64,000 nucleotides of DNA from Pseudomonadota bacterium (GTDB taxonomy: Bacteria > Pseudomonadota > Alphaproteobacteria > Rhizobiales > Xanthobacteraceae). The position numbers and the translations under genes were made by a program. Shown here piece after piece: positions 45,768-54,489 of the stretch. Numbering within the stretch: the first letter of the stretch is position 1; the number at the start of each line of letters is the position of its first letter. The notes under the pieces are model-generated. The model saw nothing but the letters and a program-made list of their open reading frames with translations, was not told where the DNA came from and ran no database searches. The stretch spans positions 1-64,000 of the forward strand of contig JAEWFG010000064.1 in assembly GCA_023388935.1 (NCBI GenBank), read 5' to 3'.

Positions 45768-46290
45768 AGCACTCTACGGTGCGCTGGCAGAATTCAGGAG
45801 CCCGGAAGACCTGCTGGCAGCGACGCGGAAGGCGAGGGAGGCCGGCTACCGCAATCTCGACGCCTTCACGCCGTTTCCGATCGAGGGGCTGGATCGCATT
45901 CTGCGGCTGCCGCGCCCCACCATTTCCTTCGTCGGTCTCGGAGGAGCCATCACTGGCGCCGGAACTGCGCTCGCCATGCAGTTCTTTACGAATTACGACT
46001 TCCCGCTCAATGTCGGCGGGCGGCCGATCTACGCGATCTCGGCGTTCGCGGTCGTGACCTTCGAGCTCACCATCCTGTTCTCGGCGCTTGCCATGCTGGT
46101 CGGGATGCTGTGGCAGAACGGACTCCCCCGGCTCAGCTATCCCGTGTTTGGCGCGGAACGATTTCATCGTGCCAGCAAGGACCGGTTTTTCCTTTGCGTC
46201 AGCGCTGAAGATGCCAAGTTCGAAGCGGGCGAGATCCTGACGTTCCTCAGCGGGACGGGAGCGCTTTCGGAGGAGCTCGTGCCGGGATGA
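45760..46290 (+). CDS. actD: Alternative complex III subunit ActD (DUF3341)
   Basis: 176 residues: a cytoplasmic N-terminal domain (YGALAEFRSPEDLLAATRKA, then YRNLDAFTPFPIEGLDRILR) and two membrane helices (PTISFVGLGGAITGAGTALA; YAISAFAVVTFELTILFSAL), the DUF3341 arrangement. Structural subunit of ACIII. Overlaps actE by ATGA. Confidence 0.94.
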   Translation: MAEALYGALAEFRSPEDLLAATRKAREAGYRNLDAFTPFPIEGLDRILRLPRPTISFVGLGGAITGAGTALAMQFFTNYDFPLNVGGRPIYAISAFAVVTFELTILFSALAMLVGMLWQNGLPRLSYPVFGAERFHRASKDRFFLCVSAEDAKFEAGEILTFLSGTGALSEELVPG

Positions 46291-46817
46291 ACAGGCTGCC
46301 GCTCATCGTTGCCCTTACGGGTCTGCTCGCTGCCTGCGACCAGAACATGGATGTGCAGCCGCGCTACAGCGAATATTCGCGCGCGCCGCTGTTCCGTGGC
46401 AGCGTGCTGCGGCCGCCGCCGGCGAATACGGTCGCCCGCGACGATCTGGAACGAGAGAAGACGGCCAGCACGAAACCGACGCTTTCGGCTGAACTGTTGG
46501 CGCGGGGCCAGGAGCGCTTCGGCATTTTCTGCTCGCCTTGCCACGGCGCAGGCGGCGACGGAACCGGCAGCATTGTCCAGCGCGGCATGCCGCGCCCGAC
46601 GAGCTACCACGACGACAGGCTGCGTGCCGCGGACGATCAATACTTCTTCAATGTAATCACCAACGGCCACGGCGCGATGTATTCCTATGCGGCCCGCGTG
46701 CCGCCGGCGGATCGCTGGGCAATCGTCGCCTATATCCGCGCGCTTCAGCTCAGCCGCCATGCCTCGCTCGATGACGTGCCGGCGGACGAGCGCGCTAGGC
46801 TGGAGAGCTCGCCATGA
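46287..46817 (+). CDS. actE: Alternative complex III monoheme cytochrome ActE
   Basis: 176 residues. The signal LPLIVALTGLLAAC is a lipobox-like sequence with Cys at the cleavage point, so it is likely a lipoprotein. DVQPRYSEYSRAPLFRGSVL and a class I cytochrome c domain follow, with the heme site IFCSPCHGAGGDGTGSIVQR and MPRPTSY and a likely distal Met in the C-terminal half. It relays electrons from ACIII to the oxidase. Overlaps actF by ATGA. Confidence 0.94.
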   Translation: MNRLPLIVALTGLLAACDQNMDVQPRYSEYSRAPLFRGSVLRPPPANTVARDDLEREKTASTKPTLSAELLARGQERFGIFCSPCHGAGGDGTGSIVQRGMPRPTSYHDDRLRAADDQYFFNVITNGHGAMYSYAARVPPADRWAIVAYIRALQLSRHASLDDVPADERARLESSP

Positions 46818-47926
46818 GCGCTCGCACCCGCACAAGGAGCGTGGTTGCGGTGGTGTCGGGCCTGGTCCTGATCGCCGGCTTTGTGGTCGACGCACGGTCG
46901 GCCGTTGCCGCCTATCTCGTCGCCTGGAACGCCTGGGGTGCTATTCCGATCGGGGCGCTGATCGTTTTCATGACCAGCTATCTGGTGCGGCGGCGCTGGA
47001 CCGAGACCTTGCATCCGATCTTCGTTGCGGCCACCAGCATTCTGCCCGTCGTCGCACTGACATTCATTCCGGTCCTACTCTTCATGAAGGAGATCTATCC
47101 AGCTATCGCCGATGGGGCGTCGCTGCCGCCGTTCAAGGCGCGCTGGTTCGTGCCGTGGTTCTTCGTGTTGCGGACGGCGTTCTACTTCGCGGTCTGGATC
47201 GCGCTCGCCGAATGGCTCCGGCGCGCCTGGCGCAACGATGAGGCCATGGTGCGTGCCGCATCGGTCGGATCGATCGTGTGGACGCTGACCGTGTCGTTTG
47301 CCGGGATCGACTGGCTGGAATCGCTGGAGCCCCAGTTTCATTCCTCGATCTATGGGCTGATCTATCTCAGCTTCCTGCTTATGAACGGAACGGCGTTCGT
47401 CATCGGGGCCGGCCTGTTGTCGACGCGAGGGATCGGTCCGAGTCGTGGCTACAGCGGGTTACTGCTCTCGGTCCTGCTTCTGTGGTGCTATCTCCACGCC
47501 ATGCAGTACATCGTCATCTGGTCGGGCAATATCCCCAGGGAAGTCACCTGGTATCTGGTGCGATCGGAGAATGGCTGGCAGTTCGTCCTGGCGGCGCTTT
47601 CGTTTGGGCAATTCGTGTTTCCATTCTGCGCGATGTTGAGCGCCCGAGTACGATCGGATCCGCATTGGCTGCTGGCCTTGTGCGGGCTCACTCTGGCGAT
47701 GCGGTGGCTCGAATCCGCGATCCTCATCCTGCCGGCAATTCAGGGGCTCTCCCTAGGCACCGCCGGCGCAATGCTGCTCGCGGCTGGGTTCTTCCTCGGC
47801 GCGGTGTTCTGGCTGGCGTTTGACAGAGTCCTCGCAAGGCAGACGGAGCAGAGGGAGCCGCTCGGCGCTATCTGGTGGCGTGCTCGCGCCGAAGCAGGAG
47901 CCCGATCATCAGGGCGAGGACAATGA
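46814..47926 (+). CDS. actF: Alternative complex III membrane subunit ActF (NrfD-like)
   Basis: 370 residues with about ten membrane helices; starts SARTRTRSVVAVVSGLVLIA. ActF/PsrC-like motifs include FKARWFVPWFFVLRTAFYFA, GIDWLESLEPQFHSSIYGLI, LLLWCYLHAMQYIVIWSGNI and LPAIQGLSLGTAGAML. It pairs with ActC in the membrane. The last 59 bases overlap the convergent SCO gene. It completes the six-gene act operon. Confidence 0.94.
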   Translation: MSARTRTRSVVAVVSGLVLIAGFVVDARSAVAAYLVAWNAWGAIPIGALIVFMTSYLVRRRWTETLHPIFVAATSILPVVALTFIPVLLFMKEIYPAIADGASLPPFKARWFVPWFFVLRTAFYFAVWIALAEWLRRAWRNDEAMVRAASVGSIVWTLTVSFAGIDWLESLEPQFHSSIYGLIYLSFLLMNGTAFVIGAGLLSTRGIGPSRGYSGLLLSVLLLWCYLHAMQYIVIWSGNIPREVTWYLVRSENGWQFVLAALSFGQFVFPFCAMLSARVRSDPHWLLALCGLTLAMRWLESAILILPAIQGLSLGTAGAMLLAAGFFLGAVFWLAFDRVLARQTEQREPLGAIWWRARAEAGARSSGRGQ

Positions 47927-48701
47927 CGCTGACGGAGGAAGCGGCGAGCAACAGACGTTGCGCCTGAAGCGAATAGGTACCGCTCGCGGGATCGAAGCCG
48001 TAGCAGAGAAGGTGGATTTGGTCGGTCCAGCGCCCGACATGCCCTTGACCCGCCTCGACCAGGGCAAGGCGCAGGCTTGCGGCATCCACCGCTAGTGCAG
48101 AGAGGGCACGCGAGACGCGCCCATCGGGCGTGACGACGAAAGCGGCGGTGGAATGGGCAAATTGATCGTGCTCGCGATCGTAGACCACCCGCATACCGAA
48201 CGCGTCGGTCAACGAACGAACGTCAGCAGCCGCCGTCCGCAGAAAGACGCTCTGTTCGGAGAGACCGCTTCTCGTACTCAGCTGCGCATTCCTCATGGCC
48301 AGCGCCTGAGCGGCGGTATCTTTGGGATCGAGGCCGACAACGATGAGGCGAAAGTCCTTGCCAGCGCTTAGGCCGGTATCGGCCAGCGCGTTCGACACGA
48401 TCGATATCGCCGGTCCGCAAAGCGTCTCGCAGGTGTAGTCGGCCAGGATCCAGATGGTGGGGACGCCGCCAAGCCAATCTTGCAGCGGCGCGGTGCGGTC
48501 GTTCACGTCGCTCATCCGGGTCTGCCGAGGAAGTTGCGCATTCGCGCGAGGGGCAACCGTAACCTGCTCGAGCTGCGAGGCGGTGACGGTGGCCTCCGCC
48601 GTCAGCGGCATTGCGACCCAACCAACGACCGCAACGATCCATCCCGCAATCCGTACGCGGGTCCGCCTTGCGGACGTCTCGACCGAGTATTGGACAGGCA
48701 A
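47868..48701 (-). CDS. SCO1/SenC family copper chaperone
   Basis: 277 residues from TTG 48701; the frame is open to an ATG at 48764, but that lies upstream of the likely transcription start. Signal/anchor IAGWIVAVVGWVAMPLTAEA, thioredoxin fold with the copper-binding Cys pair in ADYTCETLCGPAISIVSNAL, the partner His in YDREHDQFAHSTAAFVVTPD, and a C-terminal membrane helix (LLLAASSVSVIVLALMIGLL). SCO proteins load or reduce the CuA centre of oxidase subunit II; here CoxB is the obvious client. Encoded convergently to actF with 59 bases of overlap. A broken second copy is at 29236-29640. Confidence 0.92.
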   Translation of the reverse strand: MPVQYSVETSARRTRVRIAGWIVAVVGWVAMPLTAEATVTASQLEQVTVAPRANAQLPRQTRMSDVNDRTAPLQDWLGGVPTIWILADYTCETLCGPAISIVSNALADTGLSAGKDFRLIVVGLDPKDTAAQALAMRNAQLSTRSGLSEQSVFLRTAAADVRSLTDAFGMRVVYDREHDQFAHSTAAFVVTPDGRVSRALSALAVDAASLRLALVEAGQGHVGRWTDQIHLLCYGFDPASGTYSLQAQRLLLAASSVSVIVLALMIGLLLRREHATR

Positions 48702-48737
48702 AGCGGTGCCTCTGGAACTCCGATGATGCCTGGAACG

Positions 48738-48762
48738 AACAGGAACGCCCCATGATAGTTCC
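48738..48762 (-). promoter_or_regulatory. EcfG-like promoter of the SCO gene
   Basis: Minus strand: GGAAC (48762-48758), 16 bases, TGTT (48741-48738); one mismatch. The same arrangement is kept before the SCO remnant at about 29632. Confidence 0.45.
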
Positions 48763-48825
48763 AAGGGACAGCCGGCGGGGTGCGTCTGCCTGGGATCGTT
48801 CGCCTTCCTGATCCGTTGCCCAGCT

Positions 48826-48850
48826 GGAACAGCAGGGTATTGCGAGCGTT
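48826..48850 (+). promoter_or_regulatory. Consensus EcfG promoter of the isochorismatase gene
   Basis: GGAAC (48826-48830), 16 bases, CGTT (48847-48850): exact match, ending 15 bases before ATG 48866, so the leader would be very short. Confidence 0.65.
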
Positions 48851-48865
48851 TGCGGGTCGAGAACG

Positions 48866-49474
48866 ATGCGAGACAGCCAATCGGACGTTACCGAAATCCG
48901 CGATGCCGTCCACCTCTGCACGGATATGCAGAACATCTTCGCGCCCGGCGGGCTCTGGGAAACGCCCTGGATGGAACGGGTCTTGCCAACGATCGTCGCG
49001 ATCGTTTCGCGCTATCAGGTGAGAACCGTCTTTACGCGCTTCATCACGCCGCAGGCCCCCGAGGATCGTCCCGGACAGTGGCAAACCTACTTTCGGCGCT
49101 GGCGCCAGGCCACCCGTAATCACCTTCCGTCGACGGCTCTTGAACTGGTGCCGGAGCTGGCGCGCTACGTCCCCCCAGTTCGCATCGTCGACAAGCCGGC
49201 CTACTCGGCGTTCAGCAATTCTGCCCTGGCAAGTTTTCTGGTCGAGCAGGGGATCGGAACAGTGATCGTCACCGGCGCGGAGACGGACGTTTGCGTTCTG
49301 TCGACAGTCTTGAGTGCCGTCGATCTCGGCTTCAGGGTCGTGCTCGTCGAAGACGCGCTATGCAGTTCCTCTGACGTCGGGCACGATGCCCTGATGACGA
49401 TGTACCGCACGCGCTTCCACGGCCAGGTCGATCTCGTGACCACGGAGGAGTTGATGGAGTTGTGGCGCGAATAG
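48866..49474 (+). CDS. Isochorismatase-family cysteine hydrolase
   Basis: 202 residues. The family triad is Asp20 (LCTDMQNIFA), Lys110 (VDKPAYSAF) and Cys143 (TGAETDVCVLSTVLSAVDLG), with the cis-peptide region before the Cys. Such enzymes hydrolyse vinyl ethers or amides (isochorismate, nicotinamide, biuret and others); the substrate cannot be inferred. It is divergent from the SCO gene and ends exactly where the convergent cupin pseudogene ends. A decayed copy is at 32244-32844. Controlled by a consensus EcfG promoter. Confidence 0.92.
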   Translation: MRDSQSDVTEIRDAVHLCTDMQNIFAPGGLWETPWMERVLPTIVAIVSRYQVRTVFTRFITPQAPEDRPGQWQTYFRRWRQATRNHLPSTALELVPELARYVPPVRIVDKPAYSAFSNSALASFLVEQGIGTVIVTGAETDVCVLSTVLSAVDLGFRVVLVEDALCSSSDVGHDALMTMYRTRFHGQVDLVTTEELMELWRE

Positions 49475-50033
49475 CTAGACGACCGGCTGCTTGTCCTTGC
49501 GTAGCGTCTCGATCACGGCGCGATCGATGTTGAGATGGGCCGCAACGAGCTTGGGCGGGGTCAGCGCCATCCATTGCGCGAGTGAGACATCCACGAAGCG
49601 GGGCGCCTTGAACAGCTCGAGGAATAACAGTGGTTCGCTGCCCGTGTTCTCGATGAAATGGCTCATCGACATCGGGACGTAGCCGACGTCGCCTGCGCGG
49701 GAATCGAACGTTCGCGCCCGTGCTTCGGCCGCAAACACGGTCATGCGTGCCTCTCCGGAGATGTAGTACTGCCATTCGTCGGCGTTCGGGTGTCAGTGCA
49801 CCTCGCGCATGTGGCCAGGATTGACCTCGACAAGGGCTGCTGCGACTTCGGTCGAGATCGGAAAGTTGCGGGTATCAGCGATGCGGACATTACCGCCGGG
49901 CGATTGTGTCGGCGGTTGCTGCGTCAGGTGAAAGACCATGTCGAGCGGCACGGCACCGCGGGGATCTTGCACCGCGTCCGCCTTAATCTGGGGCGGCGGC
50001 GGCCAGCAGGGATCTCCGGTTGGGTGTGTTCAT
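49475..50033 (-). pseudogene. Oxalate-decarboxylase-type bicupin, deleted and nonsense-mutated
   Basis: ATG 50033 starts MNTPNRRSLLAAAA, a Tat-like signal, but a TAA follows at once and the first cupin is missing. Reading resumes at VQDPRGAVPLDMVFHLTQQP, FPISTEVAAALVEVNPGHMR and EV-H-stop-HPNADEWQYYISG. TGA at 49795-49793 replaces the Trp codon of the metal-binding HWHPNADE motif. The open remainder (49744-49475) carries AGDVGYVPMSMSHFIENTGS and FLELFKAPRFVDVSLAQWMA. Intact relatives convert oxalate to formate and CO2 with manganese. An 89-residue product would lack the metal site, so I call it dead. Confidence 0.85.
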
Positions 50034-50046
50034 GGCATTCTCCCGC

Positions 50047-50355
50047 TTAGCCGCACGTCAGCACGACCTTGCCGGCTGTATGACCCCGCCCCACGGTCGC
50101 CAGAGCGTGGCCTGCCAGTTGAAGCGGAAAAGTGGCCTGAATGTGCGGCTTGAGCTTGCCGCTATCGGCCAGTTTCCCGATCTCGACCAGCTCCCCGCCA
50201 TCGGGCTCGACGATGTAACGCATCGCCGTCAAGCCAAGCGCGTTCGCACGATCTTGCGACGGCTCGGCCGATGTCGAGATAAGGCGTCCGCCTTTTCTGA
50301 GCAGGCACCAGGAGCGCTCGCGCGTCTCTCCATCGATCATGATGAGCTTTGCCAT
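50047..50355 (-). pseudogene. Zinc-type MDR alcohol dehydrogenase/quinone reductase, C-terminal fragment
   Basis: From 50355: DGETRERSWCLLRKGGRLIS, TSAEPSQDRANALGLTAMRY and LKPHIQATFPLQLAGHALAT, ending VGRGHTAGKVVLTCG. This is the last third of an MDR oxidoreductase (substrate-loop and C-terminal GRGHTAGKvVL signature). The catalytic and NADPH-binding parts are absent, so it is a 5'-truncated remnant. The stretch 50440-50838 upstream holds no gene I can support. Confidence 0.75.
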
Positions 50356-50893
50356 ATCGGCTGACGCACTAGCGGGACGGGCGTTCCTATTGAGGTTGTT
50401 TGGCGCCGATATTGTGATCACTCGCCGAGCCCTCAGCAATTTCCGTTATCGGGCAGCATGTTCCGGATGACGGCAGGCTGATGGGCGAGGCCGTGCTGTC
50501 TTGCACATCGCGCGTCGCTTGCTTTGGCATATCCACAATCGTCGGTGTGACATGAACGAAGAAACCGTGCAGCCTGTAGAGCTGCACACGCCGGGAACAG
50601 GTTAGATGTCAGCGCGTACCAATGCGTTGGTGTCGTGGGCAGAAACCGGAAAAATGAGCGCCACGTCCATCGTCCCCGTTGCGTCCGGTTGTCACCCGGC
50701 GGTGCCTGGGTCAACGCCGCTTCGTCGCTTTGGTTGCCGCTGATGGGCTCCCCGACGGATCGACGTTCTGCGCCCGCACGCCTCTATTGCATCGCGCAAT
50801 TCGATCTTGCTCCGGAGACCAACCGCCAGAGATGCATAGGAACCGTGCGCAGCGCCTTGGATTGGTTGGGTCAGACCACCGAGAGGAGCCAGC

Positions 50894-51970
50894 ATGGCGG
50901 AAGTGGACGTTCGCAAAGGGATGCCGCCCGTCAAGCTGTCGCGCGAGGAGTTCGAGAGGCGCTACAGAAGCCAGTTCGTCGATCCGACCTTTGCACGGCT
51001 CAAGCTGGAACTCGATGCGATTGTCGGCGCCGCCTGGGATGCCTACAGTCATTCGCGCAAATCGCCGGTGACACGGAAGGCGGGCGCGGGGTTTGCCGAT
51101 CCCGACTACGAGCTAGCCGTCGATTGGCTGACGGCGCGCGCCGCCATCCTTGAGGCGCAGCAGCGGCATGACGATGCCAACGCGACGCCACGCATCCTCA
51201 TTATCAACGGCTCTGCCCGTAGCGAGCACACCTGCCCCGGCGAGATGTCCAAGACCTGGCGCATGGTCAAGCTCGCCGAGCCGGTCTTCGCCGAAATGGG
51301 CTTCGCCGTCGACATCCTCGATCTCTCGCGCCTGGCCTCCGAGTTCGGCAAGAACATCCATCCCTGCAAGTCCTGCGTCTCCACCGCCATGCCGCTCTGC
51401 CACTGGCCGTGCAGCTGCTACCCGAACTATTCGCTCGGCCAGACCAGCGACTGGATGAACGATATCTATCCGCTGTGGGTGGCAGCCCACGGTATCCTGA
51501 TCGTGACGCCGGTGAACTGGTATCACGTGCCGGCCGGGCTCAAGGCGATGATGGATCGCCTGGTCTGCGCCGACGGCGGCAACCCCGACCCGACATCGAC
51601 TCACGGCAAGAAAGCCGACGAAGCCAAGGCGTTGGAGCTGAAGGGGTGGCCCTATCCGCGGCATCTTGCGGGGCGTCATTTTGGCCTTGTGGTTCATGGT
51701 GACAGTGTCGGTGCTGAGGGCGTTCGGCGAACCCTTTCAGATTGGCTGACCGACATGCACCTGATTTCGGCGGGCCGCTTTGGCGAGATGGACGGTTACG
51801 TTGGCTATATGGAGCCATATGCGACCTCTCATCGCGACCTCGATGAAGATCGCGACTTTCAGCAAGAGGTGTTGAATGCAGCCAAAGCGCTGGGCAGCGC
51901 TGTGAAGCTCGCCCGGAGCGGACGGCTCGAGGACCCCGGGGCGGAACTCGCGCATCCAGCTCCGAAATGA
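50894..51970 (+). CDS. NAD(P)H-dependent FMN oxidoreductase (flavodoxin-like)
   Basis: 358 residues. An N-terminal helical extension of about 105 residues (SREEFERRYRSQFVDPTFAR, LELDAIVGAAWDAYSHSRKS) precedes a flavodoxin-like NADPH-FMN reductase domain: RILIINGSARSEHTCPGEMS, MVKLAEPVFAEMGFAVDILD, CKSCVSTAMPLCHWPCSCYP and ILIVTPVNWYHVPAGLKAMM with HFGLVVHGDSVGAEGVRR. The Cys-rich CKSC...CHWPCSC segment could bind metal. Intact, monocistronic. GGAAC at 50839-50843 with GATT 16 bases on (50860-50863) is a weak promoter candidate. Confidence 0.9.
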   Translation: MAEVDVRKGMPPVKLSREEFERRYRSQFVDPTFARLKLELDAIVGAAWDAYSHSRKSPVTRKAGAGFADPDYELAVDWLTARAAILEAQQRHDDANATPRILIINGSARSEHTCPGEMSKTWRMVKLAEPVFAEMGFAVDILDLSRLASEFGKNIHPCKSCVSTAMPLCHWPCSCYPNYSLGQTSDWMNDIYPLWVAAHGILIVTPVNWYHVPAGLKAMMDRLVCADGGNPDPTSTHGKKADEAKALELKGWPYPRHLAGRHFGLVVHGDSVGAEGVRRTLSDWLTDMHLISAGRFGEMDGYVGYMEPYATSHRDLDEDRDFQQEVLNAAKALGSAVKLARSGRLEDPGAELAHPAPK

Positions 51971-52020
51971 GGGAGTGTCGATCCGGTCGCTTTCGATCGT
52001 CGCGGGTTGGTCCGACGATG

Positions 52021-52987
52021 CAAATTGAGGTTTCGGTGAACAAGGCGGAAGAAGGATCGTCGAAGACCATCGTCTACGCCGCGCTCGTCGGCAACATCCT
52101 CGTTGCGGCCTCCAAGATCGGAGCTGCTGCCTGGACCGGAAGCTCGGCATGATGAGCGAGTACGTGCACTCGGTGGTCGATACCACAAGTGAGGCTGCTG
52201 CTTTACGGTTACCATCGCGCGAGCCGGCCGCCCGACAACTCTCATCCGCTCGGCTACGGGCGTGAGCTGTATTTCTGGAGCTTCATCGTCGCCCTGCTGA
52301 TCTTCGCGCGCGGCGCTGGCGTCTCGCTCTATCAGGGCGTGCTCCACGTCACCGCACCAGAGCCGATTCAGGATCCGATCGTCAGCTTCATCGTGCTCGG
52401 CCTGTTTGTTCGAGGTCGTCTCGTGGTTTTTTGCCCTGCGCCGCTTTCGGTCGGAGGCTGCGCGGTTCGGCTGGTACGAAGCCTTCGTTCGCAGCAAGGA
52501 CCCTCCCGCCTTTATGGTGTTGCTCGAGGACAGTGCGGCGCTGGTCGGAATCGTGATTGCGGCTGCAGCGACCGCAGCGGCGGTGTTTCTGGCCCAGCCA
52601 GTCTGGGATGGCGTCGCTTCGATCCTGATCGGAATTCTGCTGGCAGTTGCTTCCATCGGACTCGCCCGGGAGAGCAAGAGCCTGCTGATCGGTGAGCCCG
52701 CTCATTCGGAGCTTTCGCGATCCGTCCTCGATATCGCGCGACGGTCCCCCGGCGTACTCCGGGCCAACGGGCTCCTGACGGTGCAACTATCGCCGGCCGA
52801 GTTTGTTGCGGCACTAAGCGTTGAGTTTGCGGACGACAGGCGCGCCGACGACATCGAGCAATGCGTCATCTCGATTGAGAACGAAATCCGTCGGCACCAT
52901 CCGAGCATCGCAGCGCTGTTCATCAAGCCGCAGACCAATGCTCGTTATCACGCCGTTCACGCAAGGCGCTGGGGTACGGGATCCTAG
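52021..52987 (+). pseudogene. Cation diffusion facilitator efflux protein, three frameshifts
   Basis: ATG 52021: KTIVYAALVGNILVAASKIG then AAAWTGSSA, first helix. One base is lost at about 52148 (GGCATGATG for GGCCATGATG), giving MSEYVHSVVDTT. A second shift near 52192 leads to LLLYGYHRASRPPDNSHPLG and YFWSFIVALLIFARGAGVSL, and a third near 52400 to FEVVSWFFALRRFRSEAARF, DPPAFMVLLEDSAALVGIVI and the cytoplasmic domain ending at 52987. Metal-site residues of CDF proteins (HSVVDT, EDSAAL) are still present. Intact members export zinc, iron or other divalent ions. Confidence 0.85.
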
Positions 52988-53084
52988 CGCACTGTCAGGG
53001 AAGGGAGGGCAAAAAGACCACAACCCGACCTGGGCCCCAGGAACCAAGCGCGTCGCGTGGCTTTAGCTGGAAGAAGCGAACCAC

Positions 53085-53426
53085 ATGGAATCACATATGG
53101 CGCAAACCGAAGATATGACCCGCTGTATCGAGCTCTGCATGAGTTGCTACCGAACCTGCCTTGGCACGGCGATGAACCACTGCCTCGAGACCGGCGGAAA
53201 GCATGTCGAGCCCAAGCATTTCCGCCTGATGATGGCCTGCGCTGAAATGTGCCGGACGTCCGCGCATTTCATGCTCATCAACACCCCACACCACAAGCAT
53301 ACCTGCGGTGAGTGCGCTGAGATCTGCACCGAGTGCGCACAGGATTGCGAGCGCATTGGAGGCATGGACGAATGTGTCGCCATGTGCCGATCGTGCGCTG
53401 AATCCTGCCGCGCTATGGCGGCTTGA
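53085..53426 (+). CDS. DUF326 four-helix-bundle copper-binding protein
   Basis: 113 residues with twelve Cys spaced along amphipathic helices: CIELCMSCYRTCLGTAMNHC, MMACAEMCRTSAHFML, TCGECAEICTECAQDCERIG and CVAMCRSCAESCRAMAA. This CxxC/Cx3C pattern is that of DUF326 proteins related to bacterial copper storage proteins (Csp), which hold Cu(I) inside a helix bundle. No Tat signal, so a cytosolic (Csp3-like) form. Start at 53085 or at 53097 (MAQTEDMT). It follows the broken metal-efflux gene. A copper buffer role near copper oxidase genes is plausible but inferred. Confidence 0.9.
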   Translation: MESHMAQTEDMTRCIELCMSCYRTCLGTAMNHCLETGGKHVEPKHFRLMMACAEMCRTSAHFMLINTPHHKHTCGECAEICTECAQDCERIGGMDECVAMCRSCAESCRAMAA

Positions 53427-53437
53427 GGGAAATGCTC

Positions 53438-53623
53438 ATGCTCGAAGTGAAACTCAAGGAAGCGATTGTCGGCGAGTTGCAGAGTCAGGCGGCCAACCGG
53501 CCGCAATCGCTGAAGGTCGAAGGTTCTTCGAAGGAGCTGGTCGTCGACGGAAAGATCGACCTTGCCGAGCTTGCCATGCTCATCGCCGGCTCGGTCGCCG
53601 GCGGGCCGTCGCTAGCTCGCTAA
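53438..53623 (+). CDS. Small protein (61 aa) after the copper-binding gene
   Basis: ATG 53438 preceded by GAGGGA: MLEVKLKEAIVGELQSQAAN, then SKELVVDGKIDLAELAMLIA and GSVAGGPSLAR. No motif; a short beta/alpha unit. It starts 12 bases after the DUF326 stop, so probably co-transcribed. Its end overlaps the convergent DUF72 gene by four bases. Confidence 0.55.
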   Translation: MLEVKLKEAIVGELQSQAANRPQSLKVEGSSKELVVDGKIDLAELAMLIAGSVAGGPSLAR

Positions 53624-54342
53624 AGCATGGCTTTCAGCTTCAGCGCATCCGCGGGGGCTGCGCTCTTCTGGTCGTTGTCGAAATAGATGTAGACGTCGTA
53701 GCCTTGCCGCTTCCAGGATCTGATGCGCCGCGCCCATTGCGTTAGCATTTGCCGGGTATAGTGACCGCGATAGCGCCCGCTCGGACCGTGGCCGCGTACG
53801 TAGACGAAGTCCGCCGTGCGCTTCCATGGCGCCGGTGCATCGTGATGGTCGGACAGGCAGAGCGAGATGTTTTCGTCAGCCAGCATCCGCAGGATGCTTG
53901 GCTGATACCAGCTCGGGTGACGAAATTCGAAACTGTAGCGACGTTTCTTCGACAGCAGCTTGAAGAACGAGGCGAGCCTGTCGGCATTCGCTTCGAATTG
54001 GGGCGGCAGCTGGAACAGGATCGGCCCCGCCTTGCCCCGCAAGTGTGAAATGCGATCCTCAAGCAGCGCGAGGCTATTTTCCGAGCGATCGGACAGCCGC
54101 TTCCAATGCGTGATGAACTTGGATGCTTTCCAGGTGAAGACGAAGTGTTCGCCGGTCTGCTTACGCCATGCCGTCACCGCTTCGGGTGTTGGCGTCCGGT
54201 AGAAGACGCCGTTGAGTTCGGTACTCTCGAACTGACTGGCGTAATAGCGAAGCTGCTCTTTCAGCGGCAACCCGTCCGGGAAGAAGGGACCGCGCCAGGA
54301 GTCGTAGTGCCAGCCGGAAGTGCCAATCAGGACGCGCGCCAT
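53620..54342 (-). CDS. DUF72 family protein (paralog)
   Basis: 240 residues, standard-length DUF72 TIM barrel: IGTSGWHYDSWRGPFFP, FESTELNGVFYRTPTPEAVT, FVFTWKASKFITHWKRL, GPILFQLPPQFEANADRLAS, SFEFRHPSWYQPSILRMLAD and YIYFDNDQKSAAPADALKLK. It differs substantially from the longer copy at 14438-15379 (GTSGWHY versus GCSGWRY branch). Function unknown. A GGAAC-N16-GGTT site about 220 bases upstream (54586-54562, minus) is a weak EcfG candidate. Confidence 0.93.
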   Translation of the reverse strand: MARVLIGTSGWHYDSWRGPFFPDGLPLKEQLRYYASQFESTELNGVFYRTPTPEAVTAWRKQTGEHFVFTWKASKFITHWKRLSDRSENSLALLEDRISHLRGKAGPILFQLPPQFEANADRLASFFKLLSKKRRYSFEFRHPSWYQPSILRMLADENISLCLSDHHDAPAPWKRTADFVYVRGHGPSGRYRGHYTRQMLTQWARRIRSWKRQGYDVYIYFDNDQKSAAPADALKLKAML

Positions 54343-54489
54343 TTTCGATTGCCGTCATGGGGGCGCGGAGAAGCTGCGGTTTCCACCGAATAACGCCTGG
54401 GCAGCGCATACGTTGCTGACGGCGTTTGACCACACCGCCCTGCGCCGCCGTACTCATCTGCGCTGCCGTGGGGCGCGCAACGAGAGCGG

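Noticed and set aside
53040..53070. GGAAC upstream of the DUF326 copper-protein gene
   Set aside because: No CGTT-like box at 16 or 17 bases; the gene probably uses another promoter.
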